Assembly: GCA_005800865.1 (NCBI GenBank)
Contig: SYEI01000288.1
Location: 1-5,624, forward strand
Length of the DNA: 5,624 nt
Direction: 5' to 3'
Source of the DNA: Bacteroidota bacterium
GTDB taxonomy: Bacteria; Bacteroidota; Bacteroidia; B-17B0; Aurantibacillaceae
Position 1 is the first letter of the stretch; each line of letters starts with the position of its first letter. Position numbers and translations under genes: made by a program. This document shows, piece by piece, positions 1 to 5,624 of this stretch. The notes under the pieces were generated by a model. The model was not told the DNA's origin. It made no database searches and worked only from the letters and a program-made list of their open reading frames with translations.

Positions 1-791
1 AAATAATTTTCTCTCAAATCTCTTACAGCTTCTGATTGATTATTGATATTAGCAAAAACTGTATTTAGAATTGAAAAAGAAGCGTTACTTCCGCCGTGTG
101 GAGTACCTGTTGTTACAAGTTTTGAAACATGATGGTTGCCGTCAGGCAACCATAAGTTTGTGTTTTGCAAATATTCTCTTGCGGCTAATCCGCCCATGCT
201 ATGACCCATTAAAATCACTTTGTCGCGACCAGTTAATTGCAGCACTCTAATTATTGCATCTCTTACTGCTCTGCCTTGTTTTGTAACGGCAGATTGGTTA
301 CTTTGGACTTGATTAGATGCAGATGAACTTGGGCTAAAAGCCCCATCAATACCTATGTCGAAATTTACATAATAAAAATCGCCCGCAATCCATGTGCCAC
401 TAAAGACGGCAATGTCTGCGTTAGCAGTAGGATAAAAATTAGTATTTGCAGTCGTGTAATTTCCGTCAAAATTTAAACAATAATCAAAACGGCCTCCATT
501 TACTAAACCATACTGTGGAGTTAAAAAAGAAAACGTAGTTGTTGTGAATGTTTCTGCACTTGAATTAAGTCCATGAATAAATATTATTGGGTACGGCAAT
601 TTAATATTATTTGTCTGTGTCTTTTTATTGTCTTGAACAACTGCTGTATTAAGAAATGATCTTTTTCCTGTTGAGTCAGGCGCTGATAGATATTCAAAGT
701 CTGAAGGACGTTCAACTAATATTTGGGTCTCATTTTGAGAAACTGTTATTAGTCTTAAAAATAATGAGAGACCGAGTAAATAGTATTTCAT
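1..791 (-). CDS. Secreted lipase-like alpha/beta hydrolase, N-terminal 263 residues (partial)
   Basis: The gene runs off the left edge, so the C-terminus is missing; 263 codons are open with no stop. The family is serine hydrolases such as lipases, esterases and PGAP1-like proteins, which cleave ester bonds. Visible signs are a short basic and hydrophobic N-terminus (MKYYLLGLSLFL) that looks like a signal peptide, a beta-strand plus oxyanion-hole motif PIIFIHG (68-74), the nucleophile elbow GHSMGG (196-201, Ser198), and TGTPHGGS (228-235), typical of this lipase group. The catalytic Asp and His normally follow and would lie beyond the edge. The start is the only ATG in frame after an upstream stop at 855-857, and it leads straight into the signal peptide. 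No Shine-Dalgarno sequence is seen. About 120 residues separate the HG motif from the nucleophile, more than in small lipases; this stretch is rich in Ser, Thr and Asn. Substrate is unknown. A C-terminal type IX sorting domain is possible but cannot be seen. Confidence 0.85.
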   Translation of the reverse strand, partial: MKYYLLGLSLFLRLITVSQNETQILVERPSDFEYLSAPDSTGKRSFLNTAVVQDNKKTQTNNIKLPYPIIFIHGLNSSAETFTTTTFSFLTPQYGLVNGGRFDYCLNFDGNYTTANTNFYPTANADIAVFSGTWIAGDFYYVNFDIGIDGAFSPSSSASNQVQSNQSAVTKQGRAVRDAIIRVLQLTGRDKVILMGHSMGGLAAREYLQNTNLWLPDGNHHVSKLVTTGTPHGGSNASFSILNTVFANINNQSEAVRDLRENY

Positions 792-880
792 ATTGATTAA
801 ATTTAATTTATTACTAAAAATATATAATTTTCCCTTTTGTCTTATAGGAAAAGTTCAGAATTCAACGCTTTAGTCCGCTT

Positions 881-940
881 ATTGCTTATAACTACCTTAC
901 AGGAGTGGTTTTATTCCTGTAATATTGCTATTTATGCAAT
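881..940. repeat. Intergenic hairpin with nested imperfect outer arms
   Basis: TTACAGGA (897-904) and TCCTGTAA (915-922) are perfect inverted arms around a 10-base loop. Outside them, 881-890 and 931-940 pair at 8 of 10 positions, giving a roughly symmetric two-tier dyad. No T-run follows on either strand, so it is not an intrinsic terminator. It lies between the exporter's terminator and the hydrolase start, so it could be in the hydrolase leader RNA or be a protein-binding site. Its function is unknown. Confidence 0.4.
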
Positions 941-974
941 TTTACATTGGTTTTTCATCTTTCCATTGGCTAAT

Positions 975-982
975 CAAATATA
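975..982 (-). promoter_or_regulatory. Candidate Bacteroidota -7 box for the hydrolase
   Basis: Read on the minus strand this is TATATTTG, an exact match to the Bacteroidota -7 consensus TAnnTTTG. It sits just beyond the exporter's terminator and would give a leader of roughly 175 bases before the hydrolase ATG at 791. No TTTG -33 box is visible at the usual distance, where the terminator stem lies. An alternative weaker match, TATATTTT at 817-824, is closer to the gene. The match could be chance in AT-rich DNA. Confidence 0.3.
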
Positions 983-984
983 AT

Positions 985-1015
985 AAAAAAGCCTCTCGTT
1001 TCCGAAAGGCTTTTT
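985..1015 (-). terminator. Rho-independent terminator of the MMPL-type exporter gene
   Basis: A 13-base stem pairs 986-998 with 1003-1015 around a 4-base loop. Read on the minus strand, the loop is GAAA (a stable GNRA tetraloop), the single non-Watson-Crick pair is a U-G wobble, and a run of six Ts follows (990 to 985). Read on the plus strand the same pair is a C-A mismatch, so the structure favours minus-strand transcripts. It begins 9 bases after the exporter's TAA stop. It should insulate the hydrolase gene from exporter transcription. Confidence 0.9.
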
Positions 1016-1024
1016 AAATGATTG

Positions 1025-3376
1025 TTATTCCAAACTATCCTCAATATCAATCAAAGGTTGTTCAATGATTTCTTTTTTCATTGATTTTTTATGGATGGAT
1101 AATAAGATAGCTGGCAATAAAATAATGTTCGTAAACATCGATATCAATAAGGTTAAGGATACTAATACACCTAATGCTACCGTGCCACCAAAACTTGAGG
1201 CTGCAAAAATAGAGAAACCACAAAATAAAATAATTGAGGTATATACCATACTTAAGCCAGTATCTTTAATAGCTGCTGAAATAGCCGCTGGTGCATTGCT
1301 TATTTTTTTAAGTTCTTGGCGGTATTTGGTCAGGAAGTAAATGGTGCCGTCGGAGGATATACCAAAGGCGATACTAAATATTAAAATAGTAGAGGGTTTA
1401 AAACGGATATCTAAAAAGCCCATAATACCTGCTGTAATCACCAAAGGAATTAAGCATGGCAATTTGGATAAAATAATAATGCGCACTGAGCGGAATAAAG
1501 CAATACCCACAATGGCAATTAAAATAATTTCTATCAATAAACTTTCTAATAAGTTAGATAACAAGTAATCGTTGTTTTTTAAAAACACTAAACTGTGTCC
1601 CGTTAAACTTACTTTGTATTCATCAGGGCTAAAAATAGAATCAATTTTAGGGCGCACAATGGCCATTAACTCTTTCATTTTTTTAGAACCAATATCTGCT
1701 ACTTGGTAACTCACACGCGTGGTTTGTTTGGTGCTATCTATAAACTTAGCGAGTTTGTTGTTTTGTCCTTTTAAGGAGCCTGAGTATTCGGATAAGGTTT
1801 TTAAATCGGATACGCCTGGTAATTTATAAAACTTAGGGTTTCCTTCGTTATAGGCTTGGTACGAAAATTTAATGGCCTCTACAATGGATAATGGTTTTGA
1901 GAAGATAGGGTATTCTTCTAACATACGCTGCATGGCTTTAATTTTATATAAGGCTTTGGCGTTGTTTTCAAACAATCCATTTTCTTTTTTAGTGTCAATC
2001 GAAATTTCAAATGGTAAAACCCCGTTAAAGTTTTTTTCAAAAAAATGTAAGTCGGTGTAGATAGGATCTTTTTTAGGTAAATCATCTACTACATAACCGT
2101 TCATGTCAATAAAACTCATTCCCCAAAAACAAATACCAGTAATTACAGTCGTAGTAACATAAATTGCCATTCGGCGTTTTTGCACCAAATGGTCAACCAT
2201 ATCTAACGCCTTGTTAATGATTTTACCATCTTGATGCTTGGTGTGTTTTTCTTTTGGTGTTGGCAACATGGCTAACACTACTGGCACCAATACTAAGGTA
2301 ATAAAGTAAGTAGCCATCACACTAATAGAGGATACTAAACCAAATTCTACTAACATAGAACTTTTTGTAAAGTACAATACACCAAAGCCGATAGAGGTGG
2401 TGATGTTTGCTAAAAACAAGGTCACACCAATCGTTTCAATACTTCTGGTGATAGCTTTAATTTTATTACCATGTGCTACAAACTCGCTATGGTATTTATT
2501 AATTAAGAAAATACAATTCGGTAAACCAATCACCATAATTAATGGCGGAATTAAGCCCGACAAAATGGTAATCTTGTAACCAAACAAATGCATAATTCCC
2601 ATCGACCATAACACACCAACGGCTGTAATAATCAACGAGAAAAATACCACGTTACCCGAACGGAAGAACACCCATAAAATAAAAGCCGTTACTAAAATGG
2701 CTAAGATTAAAAACAAAGTCATCTCGTGCGAAACCTTCGTCATAATTTGCGAACGGATATAAGGCATACCAGAATAGTGCATTTCCACTTTATGCTTCGT
2801 TGCAAACTCTTCTGCCAATACACGTATTTGAGCAACAATCTCTAAACGGCGTTTAGAGTTTAAATCTTTCTTTGTAAAGGTAATGGCCATCACGTTGGCG
2901 CCTGTTTCCTTATTGTAAATAATGCCTTCGTAAAAAGGTAAGTTTAAAAAATCAGCTTTAATGCTATCTACATCTTGTTGATTTCTGATAGGATGTTTGA
3001 TTAACGGAACAAAGTCAAACTTCTGCAAACTATCATTCATTACAAACTTAAACGTGGTTGGCACCGACATTAAGTCTTTAATTCCTTGAATGTTTTTAAT
3101 GGTTTTACTTAGCTCATACCAATCGTTAAACTTTTGGTATTGAAATAAGTCTTTGTCTTCAAAGCCCATTACCATTACGTTTCCATCTTCACCAAAATGT
3201 TTTTTAAAATTTTGGTATTCAATAAAGGTACTGTCGGTATCAGGTAATATCTGAGCGAAGTCGTATGATAATTCAACCTTAGAGGTTTCGTAACCCATTA
3301 AGGCTGTAATTAATAATACAACGGTTGTAAAAATTGCTTTATTTCTTAATAGTAATCCCGAAAAATATTTCCACAT
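1025..3376 (-). CDS. RND-superfamily (MMPL/HAE3-type) inner-membrane exporter
   Basis: This 783-residue protein has the full duplicated RND layout: one membrane segment near 14-29, a periplasmic domain (about 30-218), five segments (about 219-371), then a second half with a segment near 403-421, a periplasmic domain (about 424-605) and five segments (about 607-760), for 12 in all. Length and layout fit the HAE3/MMPL class, whose members use the proton gradient to move lipids or other hydrophobic compounds. The TM10 motif is SSDGTIYFLTKYRQE, with Asp676 eight residues before the Lys-Tyr pair, as expected for proton relay. The matching TM4 stretch is LPNCIFLINKYHSE and has no acid there. YSGMPYIRSQ (201-210) precedes TM2, a usual family position. 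The start ATG begins MWKYF, directly before TM1; upstream sequence is AT-rich with no Shine-Dalgarno. The gene stands alone, with a strong terminator after it and a long gap before it. The substrate cannot be told from sequence. Confidence 0.93.
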   Translation of the reverse strand: MWKYFSGLLLRNKAIFTTVVLLITALMGYETSKVELSYDFAQILPDTDSTFIEYQNFKKHFGEDGNVMVMGFEDKDLFQYQKFNDWYELSKTIKNIQGIKDLMSVPTTFKFVMNDSLQKFDFVPLIKHPIRNQQDVDSIKADFLNLPFYEGIIYNKETGANVMAITFTKKDLNSKRRLEIVAQIRVLAEEFATKHKVEMHYSGMPYIRSQIMTKVSHEMTLFLILAILVTAFILWVFFRSGNVVFFSLIITAVGVLWSMGIMHLFGYKITILSGLIPPLIMVIGLPNCIFLINKYHSEFVAHGNKIKAITRSIETIGVTLFLANITTSIGFGVLYFTKSSMLVEFGLVSSISVMATYFITLVLVPVVLAMLPTPKEKHTKHQDGKIINKALDMVDHLVQKRRMAIYVTTTVITGICFWGMSFIDMNGYVVDDLPKKDPIYTDLHFFEKNFNGVLPFEISIDTKKENGLFENNAKALYKIKAMQRMLEEYPIFSKPLSIVEAIKFSYQAYNEGNPKFYKLPGVSDLKTLSEYSGSLKGQNNKLAKFIDSTKQTTRVSYQVADIGSKKMKELMAIVRPKIDSIFSPDEYKVSLTGHSLVFLKNNDYLLSNLLESLLIEIILIAIVGIALFRSVRIIILSKLPCLIPLVITAGIMGFLDIRFKPSTILIFSIAFGISSDGTIYFLTKYRQELKKISNAPAAISAAIKDTGLSMVYTSIILFCGFSIFAASSFGGTVALGVLVSLTLLISMFTNIILLPAILLSIHKKSMKKEIIEQPLIDIEDSLE

Positions 3377-3420
3377 AATTAATTGCTTTTAGTAACGCTT
3401 TTGAGATTTTGTCTAATTCC

Positions 3421-3483
3421 TTTATATCCAACTTCTTACCTTCCCAAAAGGTTTAAAGATAACTATTAATGAATGGATATAAA
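3421..3483 (-). promoter_or_regulatory. Probable promoter/leader region of the exporter with a 10-base inverted repeat
   Basis: TTTATATCCA (3421-3430) and TGGATATAAA (3474-3483) are perfect inverted copies 43 bases apart. Between them lies a small hairpin, ACCTT (3438-3442) with AAGGT (3448-3452). Also between them, on the minus strand, 3461 to 3454 reads TATCTTTA, one base off the Bacteroidota -7 consensus TAnnTTTG. It lies about 80 bases before the exporter start. No convincing -33 box is seen. The arms could be a divided operator or a leader-RNA stem. The promoter call is weak; the inverted repeat itself is certain. Confidence 0.35.
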
Positions 3484-3527
3484 AAAAATGTTTTTAACGA
3501 TGTTTTTTTGATGTTGAAAAAGGCTTT

Positions 3528-3794
3528 TTAGGGCGTGTCCCCGCAAAAGAGGCAGCGGGGTCGGGCTTTCGGCACTCGCTTTTTTACTGGCACTTCGACT
3601 CCGCTCAGTGACCGATAAAAAGAGCTCAAACAAAGCCTCAATCCCTCACGCAGGGCTTACTTTTTAAAAATGGAATTATAGCTCGAATGTTTGCGCAAGC
3701 TTCGCGCGAGGGATGCAAACGGAAATCCTTTTTTTGTGCAACAAAAAAAGATTGAAGTGACAGCCCGGTTCGGCTCCCGCCGAACGCGCCCTAA
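3528..3794. repeat. Structured intergenic repeat element with terminal inverted repeats
   Basis: The ends are perfect 8-base inverted repeats, TTAGGGCG (3528-3535) and CGCCCTAA (3787-3794), with partial complementarity continuing inward. Inside are hairpin CCCCGC/GCGGGG (3539-3544 with 3555-3560), a long-range stem CGGGCT/AGCCCG (3562-3567 with 3762-3767), and hairpin GTTCGGC/GCCGAAC (3768-3774 with 3779-3785, loop TCCC). Together with the ends these form a four-way junction. Further in are a 10-base perfect hairpin (3728-3737 with 3741-3750), GCGC/GCGC (3693-3696 with 3704-3707), and ATCCCTC/GAGGGAT (3641-3647 with 3708-3714). It is visibly GC-richer than the flanks and has no credible ORF. 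From memory, similar sequences recur between genes in many Bacteroidota genomes; I cannot verify that here. It may be a non-autonomous mobile element, REP-like or MITE-like. It starts 17 bases beyond the stop of the peptide-binding gene, for which no standard terminator is seen. Confidence 0.75.
3591..3610. repeat. 20-base repeat-like module nested in the intergenic element
   Basis: CACTTCGACTCCGCTCAGTG has short inverted ends (CACT/AGTG). Flanking TTTTTA (3581-3586) and TAAAAA (3616-3621) can pair around it, so it forms the tip of one arm of the larger element. The core TTCGACTCCGCTCAG resembles a short intergenic repeat I recall as common in Bacteroidota genomes, but only one copy is in this window, so its repeat status is from memory. 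Confidence 0.4.
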
Positions 3795-3811
3795 TAATAA
3801 GTAAGCTACAT

Positions 3812-5482
3812 CTAATCCTCCTTTTTCAGTTCCTTCTTCACCAACTTAAGGTTAAGCAAGTTCATAGGATTAGTGGTTAAGTTTTTAATGTTCTTGTGTA
3901 CTAAACGAATAATTTGATCGTAATATAAAGGAACAATTGGCGCGTCATCAATTAACATTTGATCCATTTGTTGGTAAAGCGCATTCTTCACGTCGCGGTT
4001 TTGTTCGCGCAATACTTTTTCATATAGTACATCAAACTCAGGGTTTTTGTAATGTGTATAGTTTGACCCAACTGGAGCAAAGTTTTTACTGTAGAATAAG
4101 TGCATAAAGTTTTCTTCATCGGCATAATCTCCTACCCACGATTTTTTGAATAAGTTGTACTCGCAGGCAGCAACCGCTTGGCGTAACACTACAGGTTTAT
4201 CTACACTGATATTTACTTTGATATTATTTTCCGCTAATTGCGATTGGATAAATTCTGTTTGCTCTAAATAATTATCAGTTGTGTGTAAGGTAATTTCAGG
4301 TAAATCTTTTCCATCAGGGAAACCGGCTTCAATTAATAACTGACGTACTTTATCAGGATTGTAATTATAACCTTTTACTATTTTCTCATCAAAAGAAGGC
4401 ATGCCATTAGGAATAAAACCGGCTGTAGCAGGGTAACCAATATTTTTACGGAAGAACTTCACCATTTTCACACGGTCAAAGCCATAGTTGATGGCTTTAC
4501 GTAATGCTTTAATTTTTAAAGGAGATTTTTTTACAATGTCGATGTTCTCATCTACCAATATTCCTAAATAATCTGTTTTTAAATAGTTTTGTTTTTGTAA
4601 AATAAACTTCGTGTTATATTCAGGTTGTAAGTCGCCATTTTTATCTAATACTTCATTAATATTAAAGGCGTCAGCCCCACTTAACATATCGTATTTTCCA
4701 TTTAATAATTCCATGAAAGCAGTTTCCCTGTCTTTCACAAAAGAGATAGTAACTGCATCTAAATAGGGTAGGCGATTTTTGCCGTCAAATTCAAAATACT
4801 TTTCATTTTTTAGTAAAACCAATTTAGTGCCTTCTTCCCATAATTTAAATTTAAAAGGACCAGTACCAACGGGGTTGCGTCTAAAATCTTGACCATAAAA
4901 ATCAGCTGCTTCGTAAGGTATTACAGAAAAATACTTCATGGTTAACACACTTAAAAAGGCACTCAATGGCTCCTTTAAGTATACCACAAAAGTGGAATCG
5001 TTTGTGGATGTAAAACCTTTATAGCCTGTTTTTTCGGTACGATCGATATTGGATAATAAAGATACGGCGCTACTTACGCGAGCATCGTATAAACGGTTGA
5101 AAGAAATAACAAAATCTTTAGCCGTTACTTTTCGTCCTTTTCCACCTTCAAAACATTGATTATCATGAAAGTAAACATCGTCTCTTAAAATAAATGTATA
5201 AGTTAATCCATCGTCGCTAATCCACCATTTTTTAGCAATACATGGTCTTACATGTAACGAGTCGTTTAGTTGCACTAATCCATTATATACTTGGTTTACA
5301 CCCCAAATATCTTCTGTATTGTTCGCCGAAGCTGGATCTAGGCCAGAGATGCCTGCCATTTCGTTGTAATTAAACACAGTTCGATTATCTTCATCTTGTT
5401 TTGGGTCGCCACAGGTTACTGTTAGAGCAACGGTTAAAAGGCAGAGAATAACTAATCGGATTGATTTTAGGGATGAAATCAT
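3812..5482 (-). CDS. Peptide/oligopeptide ABC transporter substrate-binding lipoprotein (SBP family 5)
   Basis: This 556-residue protein is a family-5 solute-binding protein, the class of OppA and DppA that captures peptides for an ABC importer, though members also bind nickel or sugars. Length is normal for the family. The N-terminus has a signal peptide (about 1-23) ending at Cys24 in LTVTCGD, a plausible but loose lipobox, followed by an acidic stretch (DPKQDED). Family marks include TYTFILRDDVYFHDN (94-108), the highly conserved NPVGTGPF (203-210), LRKAINYGFDR (327-337), the GDYADEENF region (451-459), SNYTHYKNPEFD (473-484) and DDAPIVPLYYDQ (512-523). The start ATG gives the signal peptide at once; no Shine-Dalgarno is present. 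The stop is TAG. No permease or ATPase gene lies downstream, so it is either an orphan binding protein or has partners outside the window. The exact ligand is not evident. Confidence 0.93.
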   Translation of the reverse strand: MISSLKSIRLVILCLLTVALTVTCGDPKQDEDNRTVFNYNEMAGISGLDPASANNTEDIWGVNQVYNGLVQLNDSLHVRPCIAKKWWISDDGLTYTFILRDDVYFHDNQCFEGGKGRKVTAKDFVISFNRLYDARVSSAVSLLSNIDRTEKTGYKGFTSTNDSTFVVYLKEPLSAFLSVLTMKYFSVIPYEAADFYGQDFRRNPVGTGPFKFKLWEEGTKLVLLKNEKYFEFDGKNRLPYLDAVTISFVKDRETAFMELLNGKYDMLSGADAFNINEVLDKNGDLQPEYNTKFILQKQNYLKTDYLGILVDENIDIVKKSPLKIKALRKAINYGFDRVKMVKFFRKNIGYPATAGFIPNGMPSFDEKIVKGYNYNPDKVRQLLIEAGFPDGKDLPEITLHTTDNYLEQTEFIQSQLAENNIKVNISVDKPVVLRQAVAACEYNLFKKSWVGDYADEENFMHLFYSKNFAPVGSNYTHYKNPEFDVLYEKVLREQNRDVKNALYQQMDQMLIDDAPIVPLYYDQIIRLVHKNIKNLTTNPMNLLNLKLVKKELKKED

Positions 5483-5624
5483 TGTTTTTGAGATTTAATA
5501 AGTACTTAATATCAATATTAGTGAAATAGAAGGCGTTTTTTTCAAACTATTTCAACAGTTTTTCACATTAGCGTGTCAATTCCTGCTAAATTGTATAAAT
5601 TAGTGTTCTATTATTTAACCATTT
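5483..5624 (-). promoter_or_regulatory. Leader/upstream region of the peptide-binding gene with several dyads
   Basis: No ORF of note is present in these 142 bases. Three dyads lie close together: TAAGTACTTA (5499-5508), TAATAT-CA-ATATTA (5507-5520), and TGAAATAG/CTATTTCA (5522-5529 with 5547-5554, 17-base spacer). On the minus strand TAGTTTG ends within this last dyad and loosely resembles the TAnnTTTG -7 box but has one base fewer. A TTGACA string (5579 to 5574, minus) has no matching -10. The promoter is probably in this region, but I cannot place it. Confidence 0.3.

Noticed and set aside
1065..2579. Plus-strand open frames at 1065-1340, 1341-1568, 1872-2060 and 2397-2579
   Set aside because: They lie antisense inside the exporter gene, whose 783-residue product has clear family structure; their translations show no recognisable domain.
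3485..3517. Loose direct repeats of ATGTTTTT
   Set aside because: Three imperfect low-complexity copies with uneven spacing, as expected in AT-rich DNA.
3517..3529. AAAAA-GGC-TTTTT as a terminator
   Set aside because: The stem has only five A-T pairs and a 3-base loop, too weak to terminate; it shares a 12-base string with the real terminator at 1005-1016, probably by chance.
3728..3750. 10-base hairpin with T and A runs as a terminator of the peptide-binding gene
   Set aside because: The stem is almost all A-T and no T-run follows it on the minus strand; it is better seen as part of the repeat element.
3528..3794. Complete insertion sequence, tRNA or CRISPR array
   Set aside because: There is no transposase frame, no tRNA cloverleaf with the conserved loops, and no regularly spaced direct repeats.
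5574..5579. TTGACA on the minus strand as a sigma70-type -35 box
   Set aside because: No TATAAT-like -10 lies 16-18 bases downstream, and Bacteroidota promoters normally use a different consensus.

Overview
The window comes from an AT-rich genome, most likely of the phylum Bacteroidota. Three things point there: gene starts lacking Shine-Dalgarno sequences, a promoter-like string of the TAnnTTTG type, and a structured intergenic repeat whose sequence resembles repeats I remember from Flavobacteriia and Cytophaga-type genomes. All three protein genes lie on the minus strand, so transcription runs from right to left.

From right to left in gene order: (i) 5483-5624 is a non-coding leader with several short dyads; (ii) 3812-5482 encodes a 556-residue family-5 (Opp/Dpp-type) peptide-binding lipoprotein; (iii) 3377-3811 is a 435-base gap, mostly filled by a roughly 267-base structured repeat (3528-3794) with terminal inverted repeats, followed by the probable promoter/leader of the next gene with a perfect 10-base inverted repeat; (iv) 1025-3376 encodes a 783-residue RND/MMPL-type inner-membrane exporter with 12 predicted membrane segments; (v) 985-1015 is a clear intrinsic terminator for that gene; (vi) 792-984 holds a promoter-like box and a hairpin; (vii) 1-791 is the N-terminal 263 codons of a secreted lipase-like alpha/beta hydrolase that runs off the left edge.

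The genes do not look like one operon. The exporter has its own terminator, and the repeat separates the peptide-binding protein from the exporter. All three products act at or beyond the inner membrane, but nothing in the sequence ties them to one pathway. No permease or ATPase partner of the peptide-binding protein is present here.

The protein genes are ordinary. The least explained object is the intergenic element at 3528-3794. Its ends pair with each other, and inside them two hairpins flank a second long-range stem, so the strand can be drawn as a four-way junction. A smaller repeat-like 20-mer is embedded in one arm, and two internal pairings cross each other.
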